From NCBI RefSeq assembly GCF_900104665.1, contig NZ_LT629967.1, positions 38,455 through 102,454 on the forward strand: a DNA stretch of 64,000 bases. The letters are read 5' to 3'. Each line of letters begins with the position of its first letter. The stretch's first letter is position 1. The translations under genes and the position numbers were made by a program. This DNA comes from Traorella massiliensis. GTDB taxonomy: Bacteria > Bacillota_I > Bacilli_A > Erysipelotrichales > Erysipelotrichaceae. This document shows positions 41,409 to 53,485 of this stretch, piece after piece. The notes below the pieces were generated by a model, which saw nothing but the letters and a program-made list of their open reading frames with translations, searched no databases and was not told the DNA's origin.

Positions 41409-41765
41409 TTATTGATTCATCTCTTTTTCTATCCATGCCATAAGCAAATTTACAATTTGAGCTTGCTGTCTTTTAGTAAGCTCTTTTCCTTTAGGTACCC
41501 GATACCATTTTTCTAGACAGCCTCGACAACAGCAGGCACAAGCATGTTGGGCAATGAATACAGGATGGCCACGCATTGGTGTCTGTTTTCCATCGTTTTT
41601 AGGATTTGACGGTGCAAGCCTTTCTTTTATAAAATCTTCACAGTGAGAACGAATAACATTCATTCCTTTTTCATGAACATATTCTTTATCTTTTAAAGAT
41701 AAATGAAATTTTGATCTAAATGTAGATTGATTTAGCCTGACAAAGGTTTCTTCGATCGTCGTCAT
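41409..41765 (-). CDS. DUF4186 family protein
   Basis: A 118-residue protein starting MTTIEETFVRLNQSTFRSKFHLS at ATG 41765, behind AAAAAGGTGAATTC; the frame extends 16 codons farther without a site. The cysteine cluster CACCCRGCLEKW and the ending KELTKRQQAQIVNLLMAWIEKEM are family features of DUF4186, whose function is not known. It lies convergent to the zinc-ribbon protein and next to a DUF4143 ATPase. Confidence 0.8.
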   Translation of the reverse strand: MTTIEETFVRLNQSTFRSKFHLSLKDKEYVHEKGMNVIRSHCEDFIKERLAPSNPKNDGKQTPMRGHPVFIAQHACACCCRGCLEKWYRVPKGKELTKRQQAQIVNLLMAWIEKEMNQ

Positions 41766-41820
41766 AGAATTCACCTTTTTATTTTTTCTTGATTTCAATA
41801 TATGACATATCAAACAATAT

Positions 41821-43092
41821 TTAGTCTTTTAAACATCCTATAGGAACGACATATACGCTATCTTTTCTTCGGTAAGCAAAGGGAGCTATTCCGCATAATA
41901 CCATTAAAAATGCAGGCTTTTTCATTTTTTTCGTATCGATTTTATTTGAAAGAGCTAATAGTGATCTAGCACCTTCTTCAATCAAACTATCTCCCCCTAA
42001 TTTAATTTCTATCAATCCATATTCTCCATTTCTTAGATGAACAACAGCATCACATTCTAATCCCGTCTTATCTCGATAATGATATATTTGACCATCTAGA
42101 CTATCGGCATATACTCTTAAATCTCGAATGCATAAGTTTTCAAAAATCAATCCCATTGTATTAAGATCATTGATCAAGTCTTGAGGTCCTAATCCTAAAG
42201 ATACTGATGCAATAGAAGGATCAACAAAATATCTTGTGTCTGTTGTTCTTATGGCTGTTTTTGATCTTAAATTAGGATTCCAAGCTGGAGAATCCTCAAT
42301 TACAAATATTTTTTTTAGAGAATCCAAATATGAATATAGTGTATTTTGTCCAAAGGATTCTATATCATTTGCAAGAATATCTTCCCGAATTAATTCTAAT
42401 GATACTTGTTGAGAAATATTACGAGCATATGATCTTAATAATTTCTTCATTCTTTCACTATCTTTTTTTATTCCATCGACTCTATCAACATCATTGTATA
42501 CAATCGCATCATAATAATCAATAGCTTGTCTTAAAGCAACTTTTTCAGAAGCATCAATTGCTTTTGGCCATCCTCCACGACAAATTAAATATGCAATTGA
42601 TTCAAGATTATGTGTATCCGTTCCATTAATTATCTCCCCTTTGAATAGAGCCGATAATGAAACCTCACCATTTGAATCCTTAGATTCATACAAACTCATA
42701 GGTCTCATTTTCATTCTGCCGATTCGTCCAGTTCCTGTATGCATTGATGAATCCAAAGTTATTGGAACTGAGGAACCTGTCAAAATAAATTGCCCAAATT
42801 CATCTCTTTGATCAACCTCATATCTTACCGCATTCCATAAATTAGGTGCTATCTGCCACTCATCAATCATATGTGGCACTTCACCCGCCAATAAAGCTGA
42901 AGGATTTAATTCAGCCATCTGTTGATATTGTTTAGTTAAATCAGGTCGATCCATTTCAATAACACTCTTTGCAAGATGTTTCCCTGTAGTAGTTTTACCA
43001 CACCATTTAGGTCCTTCGATTAAAATTGCACCTTTAGCCTCTAAACGGTCTATAATTATTTTGTCAGCGATTCTTGTCATGTATTTTCCCAT
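41821..43092 (-). CDS. DUF4143/AAA_14 ATP-binding protein
   Basis: A 423-residue protein with Walker A EGPKWCGKTT near residue 26, HMIDEWQ as the Walker B region near 75, LTGSS sensor and a DUF4143 C-terminus with FENLCIRDLRVYA, KTGLECDAVVHL and LIEIKLGGD, a restriction-endonuclease-like fold. It is the second of this family in the window and only distantly like 26574-27773. ATG 43092 follows AAGGAGGACAATTGTT. A triple 23-bp repeat lies upstream. Confidence 0.85.
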   Translation of the reverse strand: MGKYMTRIADKIIIDRLEAKGAILIEGPKWCGKTTTGKHLAKSVIEMDRPDLTKQYQQMAELNPSALLAGEVPHMIDEWQIAPNLWNAVRYEVDQRDEFGQFILTGSSVPITLDSSMHTGTGRIGRMKMRPMSLYESKDSNGEVSLSALFKGEIINGTDTHNLESIAYLICRGGWPKAIDASEKVALRQAIDYYDAIVYNDVDRVDGIKKDSERMKKLLRSYARNISQQVSLELIREDILANDIESFGQNTLYSYLDSLKKIFVIEDSPAWNPNLRSKTAIRTTDTRYFVDPSIASVSLGLGPQDLINDLNTMGLIFENLCIRDLRVYADSLDGQIYHYRDKTGLECDAVVHLRNGEYGLIEIKLGGDSLIEEGARSLLALSNKIDTKKMKKPAFLMVLCGIAPFAYRRKDSVYVVPIGCLKD

Positions 43093-43150
43093 AACAATTG
43101 TCCTCCTTAGTTATAGTTTACCAATATTTTTTTGTTTTATCAATATGAAT

Positions 43151-43210
43151 AAATGTATTTGGACATATATTATAAATGTATTTGGACTTATTTTATAGAT
43201 GTATTTGGCT
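43151..43210. repeat. Three tandem 23-bp units upstream of the DUF4143 gene
   Basis: AAATGTATTTGGAC at 43151-43164 and 43174-43187, and AGATGTATTTGGCT at 43197-43210, are spaced exactly 23 bases apart. On the minus strand a TATAAT lies between units. The spacing (about two helical turns) suggests repeated protein sites before the ATPase gene. Confidence 0.75.
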
Positions 43211-43225
43211 ATAGAATTCATATAA

Positions 43226-43257
43226 AAAGCTCATAATAGTCAAACACTATCATGAGC
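43226..43257 (-). terminator. Terminator after lysS
   Basis: AGCTCAT...ATGAGCT with an inner ATAGT/ACTAT-type pair, followed on the minus strand by TTTTTATA, closes the dusB-lysS transcript. Confidence 0.75.
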
Positions 43258-43264
43258 TGATTTT

Positions 43265-45205
<1,941 letters not shown>

Positions 45206-46201
45206 CTACCTTTCCAGCCACTTCCAGTCATCATTTTCCAAGGAGCTTTTATAATTTATCAAAATATCTTGAAACTCACTCAACGTAGACATCATCGAAA
45301 TTTTTTCTTTCACTCGGTGTGAATACTTTAATGATTTCATGTACCACGCCGCATGCCCCCGCATTTCCTTCATGCCGACTCTTTCACCCTTTAATTCACA
45401 TAGGCTTACAGCATGATTATAAGCTAAATCAAACTTTTCTTCAACACCTGTATCCTGAATAATTTCACCCGTATTCAAATAATGAACACAGCGTTGAATC
45501 AGCCATGGGTCTCCTAAGACTCCTCGTCCGATCATGACCATATCACAACCCGTTTCATCCATCATGGCAATCATATCTTCAACACTGCGTACATCTCCAT
45601 TGCCAATGACAGGTATTTGAACAGCTTCTTTTACTTTTTTAATATAAGACCAATCTGCCTTACCTTCATACATCTGTGTCTTCGTACGTCCATGAACTGC
45701 AATTGCACTGACACCAGCTTTTTCTAATTTCTTCGCTAAAGAAACACAGTTTTTAGATTCACTATCCCAGCCAATACGCATTTTAACCGTTACCGGTTTT
45801 TTGACATTCATAATGATTTCATGCATCAGTTCAGCAGCATAGTCTTCATCTCTCATCAAAGCACTGCCAGCATTTGATTTCACGATCTTATTCACCGGAC
45901 ATCCCATATTCACATCAATGATATCACAGCTTGTTTGCGTATCCAGAAATTTAGCCGCTTGTACCATGCTATCAATATCATGACCAAAGATCTGCATCGT
46001 CAAAGGATGTTCATCCTCTAATACTTCTGTCATTCCTAAAGTTTTTTTATTTTCAAAACAAATCGCTTTATCAGAAACCATCTCTGTATAAACAAGCCCT
46101 GCTTTAAAACGTCTGCATATCTGACGAAAGGCAGGATTGGTAATTCCTGCCATTGGCGCAACCACAATAGGATTTTCTATTTCTACATGACCTATTTTCA
46201 T
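45206..46201 (-). CDS. dusB: tRNA-dihydrouridine synthase B
   Basis: A 331-residue flavoenzyme that reduces uridine in tRNA D-loops. It shows VAPMAGITNPAFRQ at the N-terminus, the catalytic-cysteine segment NMGCPVNKIVKSNAGSAL and the FMN-binding VIGNGDV and IGRGVLGDPW. It overlaps hslO by four bases and precedes lysS, as in Bacillus. Confidence 0.95.
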   Translation of the reverse strand: MKIGHVEIENPIVVAPMAGITNPAFRQICRRFKAGLVYTEMVSDKAICFENKKTLGMTEVLEDEHPLTMQIFGHDIDSMVQAAKFLDTQTSCDIIDVNMGCPVNKIVKSNAGSALMRDEDYAAELMHEIIMNVKKPVTVKMRIGWDSESKNCVSLAKKLEKAGVSAIAVHGRTKTQMYEGKADWSYIKKVKEAVQIPVIGNGDVRSVEDMIAMMDETGCDMVMIGRGVLGDPWLIQRCVHYLNTGEIIQDTGVEEKFDLAYNHAVSLCELKGERVGMKEMRGHAAWYMKSLKYSHRVKEKISMMSTLSEFQDILINYKSSLENDDWKWLER

Positions 46202-47064
46202 TTTTCTAATTCTCTTAACTCTTCCTCTGTAAACTGATAACGAGTATTACACCAGTGGCAGATAATTTCACAGCCATGATCTTCTTCAATCATCGCCTGT
46301 CTTTCTTCATGACTCAATGTCAATAAAGCTTCTTTCATATGTTCTTTTGAACAATGACATTCAAACTTGATATCCTGATGACTTAAAATAAGTGCATCAT
46401 CAAATGTTTCCGTAATAATTTCTTCACAACTCTTTCCTTCATGAATCAGTTGTGACATTGGTTTGATCTGTTTTAAAATTCCTTCTACCTTATCAATATC
46501 TTCTTCTGTCGCATTTGGCAGCATCTGAATCAACATACCACCTGCAGCACTGACTGAATTATCAGGTTCTACTAATACACCCAAAGAAACAGCACTTGGA
46601 ATTTGTTCACTGGCCGTAAAATAATAAGCAAAATCATCTCCGATTTCTCCTGTTTGAAGCTGCACGGTACCTGCAAAATCATCCTTTAATCCCAAATCTT
46701 TGATCACCTTTAATGTTCCCTGATTTCCAACTGCAACACCAACAGCCAGCTTACCCGTATCATTATATGTATAAAATTGATGTGGATCACCAACAAAGCC
46801 ACGAACATTACCATTGGCAAAACAATCTACCATGATCGTTCCGATCGGACCACCGCCATTAATTTGAATCGTTACTTTTTCATGTTCGTTTTTCTGCATG
46901 CTGCCCATGATAGAACCAATGCTCAGTACACGTCCAAGCGCCGCAGCCGCTGTTGGCCAGCAGTCATGTCTTCTTCTTGCTTCTTCGCATAAATTAGTTG
47001 TGGAATTGACGATCACACGGACTCTTTCTCCACAAACTAACGCTTTTACTAATTCATCTTTCAT
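46198..47064 (-). CDS. hslO: Hsp33 redox-regulated chaperone
   Basis: A 288-residue chaperone activated by oxidation. The C-terminal zinc site is seen as CHC (in KFECHCSKEHM) and CHWC (in CEIICHWCNTRY), the CxC and CxxC pairs of the family. The N-terminal domain includes TAAAALGRVL and GTIMVDCFANGNVRGFV. ATG 47064 follows AAGGAGCAAGT. It lies downstream of ftsH, as in Bacillus. Confidence 0.95.
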   Translation of the reverse strand: MKDELVKALVCGERVRVIVNSTTNLCEEARRRHDCWPTAAAALGRVLSIGSIMGSMQKNEHEKVTIQINGGGPIGTIMVDCFANGNVRGFVGDPHQFYTYNDTGKLAVGVAVGNQGTLKVIKDLGLKDDFAGTVQLQTGEIGDDFAYYFTASEQIPSAVSLGVLVEPDNSVSAAGGMLIQMLPNATEEDIDKVEGILKQIKPMSQLIHEGKSCEEIITETFDDALILSHQDIKFECHCSKEHMKEALLTLSHEERQAMIEEDHGCEIICHWCNTRYQFTEEELRELEK

Positions 47065-47082
47065 ACTTGCTCCTTGACCTAG

Positions 47083-47109
47083 AAAAGGTGCATCACTGCT
47101 GCACCTTTT
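47083..47109. terminator. Hairpin between ftsH and hslO
   Basis: AAAAGGTGCA (47083-47092) pairs with TGCACCTTTT (47100-47109). It may reduce read-through from ftsH into hslO-dusB-lysS. Confidence 0.75.
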
Positions 47110-47111
47110 AT

Positions 47112-49142
47112 TTATTCTTTTGGCGTGACAGGATCTTTATCTTCCCCGTCATCAGCCACAACATTTCCTTCAATCTCAGTTGTAGGTGTCGTTACCATTC
47201 CTTCCTCATCGATTTCAATCGTTTCAGAATTTGGAACATGGTCCATGCTATCTACCACTTCAACACCATCGCTGACTTCTGTCGAAGGCATTTCTTCAAT
47301 ATTTTCTTCAGGTTTTGTCAGTGTACCATATTGAACAAGATTTCTGATTTGTTCACTTGTCAGCGTTTCTTCTTCAATCAGCTTGCCAGCAATCAAATCA
47401 ATCAAATCACGATTTTCCATGATGATACGTTTACAGTTTTCGTAACATTCATTAATGATACGACGTACTTCTTTATCAATTTCAAAAGCAATTTCACTTG
47501 AATAATTTGCGCCATTGCTTGAATAATCACGACCTAAGAAAACATTGCCAGAATCATCAGAATACTGAATGGGTCCCAGCTTGCTCATACCATAAGAGCG
47601 AACCATTGCTTTCGCAATCTTTGTAGCTTCCTGAATATCATTGCTTGCACCAGCACTGATTTCATTAAATACAACTTCTTCACAGACACGTCCACCCAAA
47701 TAACCGGTAATTTGATCCATGAAATCTTTTCTAGTTGGGAACATCTTTTCTTCCTCTGGAAGCATTAGATTATATCCGCCAGCATGACCTCTTGGAATGA
47801 TCGTTACTTTTTCTACGATATTCGCTCCTTCAAGTTTTAAACCAATAATTGCATGTCCCGTTTCATGATAAGCAACCAAACGTTTCTCACTCTCAGAATA
47901 TTTTTTGCTCTTCTTAGCCGGTCCCATCATAACACGGTCGATAGCTTCACCAAGATCTGCCATCGTAATTTCCTTACGATTTTCACGCACTGCTAAGATA
48001 GCACCTTCATTCAATACATTTTCAAGATCAGCACCTGAGAATCCCGGACATCTTTTCGCAAGATTTTCTAACGATACATCACTTGCCAATCTCTTATTTC
48101 TAGCATGTACTTTCAGAATTTCTGTACGTCCACGCTTATCTGGAAGGCTGACTGTTACCTGACGATCAAATCGTCCTGAACGCAATAATGCAGGGTCCAG
48201 CACATCCGGACGGTTTGTAGCCGCAATAATCACGATTCCATTATTTTGCGTCATACCATCCATTTCCACAAGCAGCTGATTCAGTGTCTGTTCACGTTCA
48301 TCATTGCCGCCACCCATACCAGCGCCTCTCTGGCGTCCTACAGCATCGATTTCATCAATAAAAACGATACATGGAGCTGCCTTTTTAGCGCTCTTAAACA
48401 TATCACGTACACGGCTAGCACCAGTACCTACAAACATTTCCACAAAGTCTGAACCTGAAATGGAGAAGAAAGGAACATCAGCTTCTCCGGCTACAGCCTT
48501 TGCCAGCAATGTTTTACCTGTTCCCGGAGGTCCCACCATCAGGATTCCTTTAGGAATACGTGCTCCCATATCTGAGAATCTCTTAGGATCTTTCAAGTAA
48601 TCAATAATTTCTTTAACTTCTTCTTTTTCTTCTTCACATCCCGCTACATCATCAAAACGAACCTTTACATCCGATTCAACACGATGTCTGGACTTTGTAA
48701 ATTCAAAGGCCTGCTTATTGCCTCCTCCTTGCTGCATTACTTTAGAAAAAAGATAAAAAGTTACACCACCCAGAAGCACTATTGAACCAATTGGCATCAG
48801 CATTTCAATCCATCTTGAAGTATTTGAAGGATCTGAAATCGTTACTGTATTTTCTCCCTCATTAAGAACTTCCTGCAGCCATTGGATATTGGCATCTGTA
48901 TTTGGAACGCTCGTTGAGAAAGATACATCCTGTCCATTTTTTTCATAGACACCTGTTACACTAACAATCACGCTTCCAACTGAAATATTGACATCTTTAA
49001 ACGTCATGTCTTCTGCCTGATTAATAAAGGTATTTGTAGCCAAATACTCCGTATTGTTAAATCTCGAAACACTCGTCAAACTTAAAAATACAAACAGAGC
49101 TAAGATATAAGGAATTACATTAATAAATCTTTTCCTGTTCAT
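47112..49142 (-). CDS. ftsH: FtsH ATP-dependent membrane zinc protease
   Basis: A 676-residue protein with two membrane segments (about 8-25 and 115-133) and a small extracytoplasmic domain, then the AAA module with Walker A GPPGTGKT (204-211), Walker B FIDEID and the second region of homology, and the zinc site HETGH (426-430). It degrades misassembled membrane proteins and short-lived regulators. The C-terminal 60 residues are acidic and look disordered. It lies between hpt and hslO in the conserved order. Confidence 0.96.
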   Translation of the reverse strand: MNRKRFINVIPYILALFVFLSLTSVSRFNNTEYLATNTFINQAEDMTFKDVNISVGSVIVSVTGVYEKNGQDVSFSTSVPNTDANIQWLQEVLNEGENTVTISDPSNTSRWIEMLMPIGSIVLLGGVTFYLFSKVMQQGGGNKQAFEFTKSRHRVESDVKVRFDDVAGCEEEKEEVKEIIDYLKDPKRFSDMGARIPKGILMVGPPGTGKTLLAKAVAGEADVPFFSISGSDFVEMFVGTGASRVRDMFKSAKKAAPCIVFIDEIDAVGRQRGAGMGGGNDEREQTLNQLLVEMDGMTQNNGIVIIAATNRPDVLDPALLRSGRFDRQVTVSLPDKRGRTEILKVHARNKRLASDVSLENLAKRCPGFSGADLENVLNEGAILAVRENRKEITMADLGEAIDRVMMGPAKKSKKYSESEKRLVAYHETGHAIIGLKLEGANIVEKVTIIPRGHAGGYNLMLPEEEKMFPTRKDFMDQITGYLGGRVCEEVVFNEISAGASNDIQEATKIAKAMVRSYGMSKLGPIQYSDDSGNVFLGRDYSSNGANYSSEIAFEIDKEVRRIINECYENCKRIIMENRDLIDLIAGKLIEEETLTSEQIRNLVQYGTLTKPEENIEEMPSTEVSDGVEVVDSMDHVPNSETIEIDEEGMVTTPTTEIEGNVVADDGEDKDPVTPKE

Positions 49143-49162
49143 TTAGCTTTCCTCACTTTCAT

Positions 49163-49702
49163 CTACTGATAACATTCGTCTTTTAATACTCCTACATAAG
49201 GCAGGTTGCGATATTTCTGATTGTAATCCAGGCCAAAACCGATTACAAATTCATTTGGAACTTTAAAGCCAACATAATCGGCCTCAATATCTACAACACG
49301 GCGATCCGGTTTGTCCAGAAGTGAAACAACTCGCACTTCACTTGCGCCCTTATGTTTCAAAAGACGCTTTACTTCCTGAACAGTTCTTCCGGTATCTATA
49401 ATATCTTCCACTAACAGAACAGGTACTCCTTTTACCGAAGAGCGAAGATCCAGATTTACCTTCACATCACCAATCGATTCCGTTCCCTCATAACTGGATA
49501 CATCCATAAATTCATAACAGATATCCATATCCAGATGTTTGACAAGCTCTGCCAAAAATGGAACGCTTCCTTTTAAAAGTCCCACTACTAATGGAAGTTC
49601 ATTTTTCTTTTCATAATCCTTTTTTATTTCTTCACCAAGTTCTTTGCAGCGTTGAATAATTTCTTCTTCACTAACTAAAATCTTCTTTACATCCTTATGC
49701 AT
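49163..49702 (-). CDS. hpt: Hypoxanthine phosphoribosyltransferase
   Basis: A 179-residue enzyme that makes IMP or GMP from hypoxanthine or guanine and PRPP. The PRPP-binding motif VLLVEDIIDTGRTVQEV and the GLLKGSVPFLAELVKHL segment are diagnostic. ATG 49702 follows GGAGGATGTGCG. It sits 24 bases after tilS and 20 before ftsH, the typical Firmicute arrangement. Confidence 0.95.
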   Translation of the reverse strand: MHKDVKKILVSEEEIIQRCKELGEEIKKDYEKKNELPLVVGLLKGSVPFLAELVKHLDMDICYEFMDVSSYEGTESIGDVKVNLDLRSSVKGVPVLLVEDIIDTGRTVQEVKRLLKHKGASEVRVVSLLDKPDRRVVDIEADYVGFKVPNEFVIGFGLDYNQKYRNLPYVGVLKDECYQ

Positions 49703-49726
49703 CGCACATCCTCCAAAACGATATAG

Positions 49727-50917
49727 CTATTTTATCACAAAACAGTTTGGTTTGACAGTATAATGTTTCACATCACACCCTATTTTAGGCACTAAAACAA
49801 TATTTCCCACAGAATTCACAACAACCGGATAGGTTTTACGTTCTTTGTGTGATATTTTTCTGTCTATAAAGAAACGATTTAGCTTCTTTTTCCCAAATCT
49901 CAGTTGAATCTGATCACCTTCTTTGGGCGAACGAATCGTAATTGGAAAATCTTCAGGTGTTAAAGTTACCGCTTCAACACTGCTGCCACTTTTACGAATC
50001 TTGAAATATTCACAATCAAATTCTTCAATTTTATCAAACGTATATGAATATTCAATATCTTTAACTAACTGTAACACATCATAACTTTTCACAAGCCTAT
50101 ATGAATCAATTTCAAACTCATAACGACTCTCATCCTTTAGGATGGTTTCACAGATGCGTCTTATTCTTCTTTCGCTCAATGAAAAACCCACGCCCTGATG
50201 ATTCAGCCAGGCACGCAATACATCTTTCGGATGTTCCAATTTTTTGAACTTTGCAATCAGAATATCCTCGCCAAGATCTTCCGCAATTTTTTTAATTTCA
50301 TTCTGATACCTTTGCATCTCATCATTGCGCCTATTGATTTCAGCCAATACTTCTTTCCGTTTTTCTTCATTCCAAGTATCAACAACCTCTCTTCTTAAAC
50401 GGTTGCGCAGATAATTGTTACTGAAGTTCGATTCATCTTCACCAAAAAAAACCTCATGATCATAACAATAATTATAACAATCCTTTTTGCTCATATTTAA
50501 AAGAGGTCTTTCAATCATGACACCATGATGTTTGACCTTCGCTGCCAGCCCATAAATCAAAGGCACGCTTTTACGCTGACACTGCATCAGATAAGTTTCA
50601 AAAAGATCATCCTGCTGATGAGCTACCAGCACGCTGACACAGCCTTCCTGTTCACAAAGTTCCTTAAAGAATTCATATCGGAAGCGGCGTGCATAAGCCT
50701 GAAAATTCCCTTTATAATGAGGATCACAATAGCGTACAAAAAAAGGAATCTGGTGTTTTTCGCAATAATCACGCACAAGATTTTCATCTCTTTTCGCAGA
50801 TTCTCTTTTCTGATAGTTGACATGAGCTACGATAATATTCATTTTTTTGTGGACACACTGATCTAACAGTGTCATCGAATCACATCCGCCGGATACGGCT
50901 ACACAGTATTTATTCAT
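49727..50917 (-). CDS. tilS: tRNA(Ile)-lysidine synthase
   Basis: A 396-residue N-type ATP pyrophosphatase that converts cytidine 34 of the minor tRNA-Ile to lysidine. The PP-loop SGGCDSMTLLD (9-19) is near the N-terminus, with VAHQQDDLFET for tRNA and lysine binding, and a C-terminal TilS domain ending with KIGCDVKHYTVKPN. It is slightly shorter than the Bacillus enzyme. It lies between the spoIIE-like gene and hpt. Confidence 0.93.
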   Translation of the reverse strand: MNKYCVAVSGGCDSMTLLDQCVHKKMNIIVAHVNYQKRESAKRDENLVRDYCEKHQIPFFVRYCDPHYKGNFQAYARRFRYEFFKELCEQEGCVSVLVAHQQDDLFETYLMQCQRKSVPLIYGLAAKVKHHGVMIERPLLNMSKKDCYNYCYDHEVFFGEDESNFSNNYLRNRLRREVVDTWNEEKRKEVLAEINRRNDEMQRYQNEIKKIAEDLGEDILIAKFKKLEHPKDVLRAWLNHQGVGFSLSERRIRRICETILKDESRYEFEIDSYRLVKSYDVLQLVKDIEYSYTFDKIEEFDCEYFKIRKSGSSVEAVTLTPEDFPITIRSPKEGDQIQLRFGKKKLNRFFIDRKISHKERKTYPVVVNSVGNIVLVPKIGCDVKHYTVKPNCFVIK

Positions 50918-50940
50918 AGTATATAGATTATACCACAGTT

Positions 50941-52761
50941 TTACTGTACTTTCGCAAGTAAAATGGTAGAATCGTCACTTCGTTTGTTTTCTTTCATGAT
51001 TTCCACAAAACTTTCCACTTCCTTACGAGCACTTTGATCTTCACTATTTTTCATCCATCTTAATATCTCTTCCACATGGACTCCATCACTGCTCATCACA
51101 AACCAGTCCCCTTTTTCCACTTCCACATGAATATGGTCTACATCGATATGAGCTACGATCCCAATTGGTAATGAATTACCCCATATCGCAAATAATTCCT
51201 TATTTCGAATAAGGTAAGTTGGATTGGCTGCTGATTTACATATGACCACACTTTTTTTATAACGGTCAAACGACAATACATCACAGGTAGCATAAGCATC
51301 ACTCAGCAAGAGCTTATTAATACAGTTCATCGCTTCAATCTCATCAATATTTGAAAAAATCATTCTTTGAAAGAGATTGACGATACACTTAGAAATCTTA
51401 CTGGCTTCTTTCCCGCTTCCCATACCGTCACTGATCAGACAATAAACATTACGTGAATGATGGAAAATAGAAAAGGAATCTCCACAACAAGTAGTAGGTG
51501 CATGATCAGCATAAGCATCGATCTGGATAGGCGGTGTTGATATAAACTCTACATGCAGAACACCCGGATGAAGAAATGATTGCCGGATCGAGGAACATTC
51601 TATCGGTGTTGGCAGAATATGATTTAAAAGCGGCAGCAGGACTTCTTTTACTTCACTGCTGCCAAAATGGGTCAATAAACACTCAATTTGAATATGTCCA
51701 CTTTCATTCACCGCTACATTAATTTCTTCATAACCAATATCATATCCTTCTAAAATAGAAAGTACCTGATTTCGAATATAATCCGCTGAGCGATCATCTT
51801 GAATACATTTTTTAGATGTATAATGCAATGCTCTTGACATACTTTTTAAAAAGTTAGATTCGATATTAGACACACTCTCGTAATACGTTCCCAGATGATC
51901 AAAGATCAATGAGAAATTCATCAGCTGTTTATGTAAGAATACATTTGAATTTGACGAATGAATCTCATTAAGTACCGGTATCCCTTCTTTACTTAAAAGA
52001 AGCAGAAATACTAAATAAAGGCCTAAAATCAAAAGCTGTTCAATCTGTTGTACCTGACTCATAAATAATCCAAAATAAACAAGGATCATCAATCCCAGCT
52101 GTTCCTTTAAAAGAGACAATAAAAATATATAGACAAACATCTCAAAACTAATGGCTGGCATGATCAGATTTAATAAAAAGAAACTTGTAATGCTAATTAA
52201 TGGAGAACAGCCAAAACAAATAAAAATTAAACCTAAAGTCATGAATACTTCCACATAGCCAGTCATATACTGAATTATCATACAAACAATACCAATTGCG
52301 ATCAACGAATAAATGGGTGATGGCATATGCGTATCTTTTTTCATCCATTCAAACGATTTCATGGTCTCATGATAATAGATCATTTGAATCACGAAAAAGC
52401 AAAGAGCAATTCTTAAGTCATTTGTATTAAAATAAGCAATACTAAAAGAACACAAAGCAACATAAAATCTAGAAGCATTAATCATGTTTCCCCTACATAG
52501 GCGAACAAAGTAAACAAACAAATGATAACCAATCACAAAGATCCAAAATTGAATCAACGACAGCGGTGATACCAGATAAAGTAAGAACGTCGGTATCAGA
52601 AAAGCCAATTTTTCTTTATTGGATCGCATAAATACATATGGAAACATTGCAATCAGCAGTTGTAAGGAAAATGAAAAAGTCATAATCAGACCTAATATCA
52701 AAAAGAAAAATGGCTTCCAATCAGTCTTGACATTATCATGCTGTACACTCAGTGTTCTCAT
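50941..52761 (-). CDS. SpoIIE-like membrane PP2C phosphatase
   Basis: A 606-residue protein with an N-terminal part of about ten membrane segments (20-265), a middle region, and a C-terminal PP2C/SpoIIE phosphatase domain (LISDGMGSGKEASKISKC, then VMSSDGVHVEE and SDDSTILLAKVQ). SpoIIE dephosphorylates SpoIIAA to activate sigma-F in the forespore. It is shorter than the Bacillus protein (about 820), mainly in the middle region, but its place before tilS and hpt is the same. ATG 52761 follows AAGGGGGCTTGT. Confidence 0.88.
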   Translation of the reverse strand: MRTLSVQHDNVKTDWKPFFFLILGLIMTFSFSLQLLIAMFPYVFMRSNKEKLAFLIPTFLLYLVSPLSLIQFWIFVIGYHLFVYFVRLCRGNMINASRFYVALCSFSIAYFNTNDLRIALCFFVIQMIYYHETMKSFEWMKKDTHMPSPIYSLIAIGIVCMIIQYMTGYVEVFMTLGLIFICFGCSPLISITSFFLLNLIMPAISFEMFVYIFLLSLLKEQLGLMILVYFGLFMSQVQQIEQLLILGLYLVFLLLLSKEGIPVLNEIHSSNSNVFLHKQLMNFSLIFDHLGTYYESVSNIESNFLKSMSRALHYTSKKCIQDDRSADYIRNQVLSILEGYDIGYEEINVAVNESGHIQIECLLTHFGSSEVKEVLLPLLNHILPTPIECSSIRQSFLHPGVLHVEFISTPPIQIDAYADHAPTTCCGDSFSIFHHSRNVYCLISDGMGSGKEASKISKCIVNLFQRMIFSNIDEIEAMNCINKLLLSDAYATCDVLSFDRYKKSVVICKSAANPTYLIRNKELFAIWGNSLPIGIVAHIDVDHIHVEVEKGDWFVMSSDGVHVEEILRWMKNSEDQSARKEVESFVEIMKENKRSDDSTILLAKVQ

Positions 52762-52815
52762 ACAAGCCCCCTTTTGTGCTACTATAAATGATTTACAAAG
52801 GATACCTTGTCGAAA

Positions 52816-53376
52816 TTACTCCAAAATCAAACTTTTGAATCTGTTTTTAATGTCCATAAAAAGTTTCGAGTTCGTTGGCACATGTGCCTTCACATCAATG
52901 ATTCGAGCTGTATTGATAAATTTGGCATCATTTAGAAATAAAACTGATTCCTTATATAATCCATTGATCGTGCCTAGCGGAAATAAATATGTACCTTCAC
53001 TCGTTAGTGACTTCTTATATGTGCGCTCATTGCTCGTCATCGGAATAATTAAAGCTTTAAAATGCACGATTGCAATCACCAGCCCAAAATGCTGATAGCC
53101 TGCTTCATATAAATAAGCCTGACCAAAATCTGTATAACATATATCTCCAGGTTCAATCGTGAATCCTAAAGCCTTTGATGAAGGAATGTTACGGCGTGTA
53201 TTATAATTTTTTTCGCTAACTAACCGCTGAACCCCTTCTTTATAAGTTATCTTGGCATATTCATCCTTCTTTTCCTCAATGAACCAATTCCAAAGCTTTT
53301 CCCATTCCTGTTGGATCACATTTTCCTTTTGACTAATACATACATCATAAAACGCTTCAATATCTTTTACTTGCAT
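52816..53376 (-). CDS. PemK/MazF-like protein with an N-terminal extension
   Basis: A 186-residue protein. The C-terminal two thirds read as a PemK/MazF fold: GDICYTDFGQAYLYEAGYQHFGLVIAI, then LIIPMTSNERTYKK and LFLNDAKFINTARIIDV. MazF toxins are about 110 residues; the first 70 residues here are extra and charged. No small antitoxin gene precedes or follows it. ATG 53376 follows AGGAGGTATTTAAT. It may be a nuclease regulator rather than a toxin. Confidence 0.65.
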   Translation of the reverse strand: MQVKDIEAFYDVCISQKENVIQQEWEKLWNWFIEEKKDEYAKITYKEGVQRLVSEKNYNTRRNIPSSKALGFTIEPGDICYTDFGQAYLYEAGYQHFGLVIAIVHFKALIIPMTSNERTYKKSLTSEGTYLFPLGTINGLYKESVLFLNDAKFINTARIIDVKAHVPTNSKLFMDIKNRFKSLILE

Positions 53377-53459
53377 ATTAAATACCTCCTACTATTTAAT
53401 ATGCACACAAATTCAGTTTTTCCCAAAATTTCATAAAACTTTTTTATTTTTTTATAAAA

Positions 53460-53485
53460 ATGATCGCATGAATGCATACGATCAT
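53460..53485 (-). terminator. Terminator after the small membrane-protein gene
   Basis: ATGATCG and CGATCAT (53485-53479 and 53466-53460 on the minus strand) form the stem, followed by TTTTTATAAAAAAAT. Confidence 0.75.

Noticed and set aside
43151-43210. Three regularly spaced repeats as a short CRISPR array
   Set aside because: The 14-base unit and 9-base spacing are far too short, the spacers are AT-rich and similar, and no cas gene is near.
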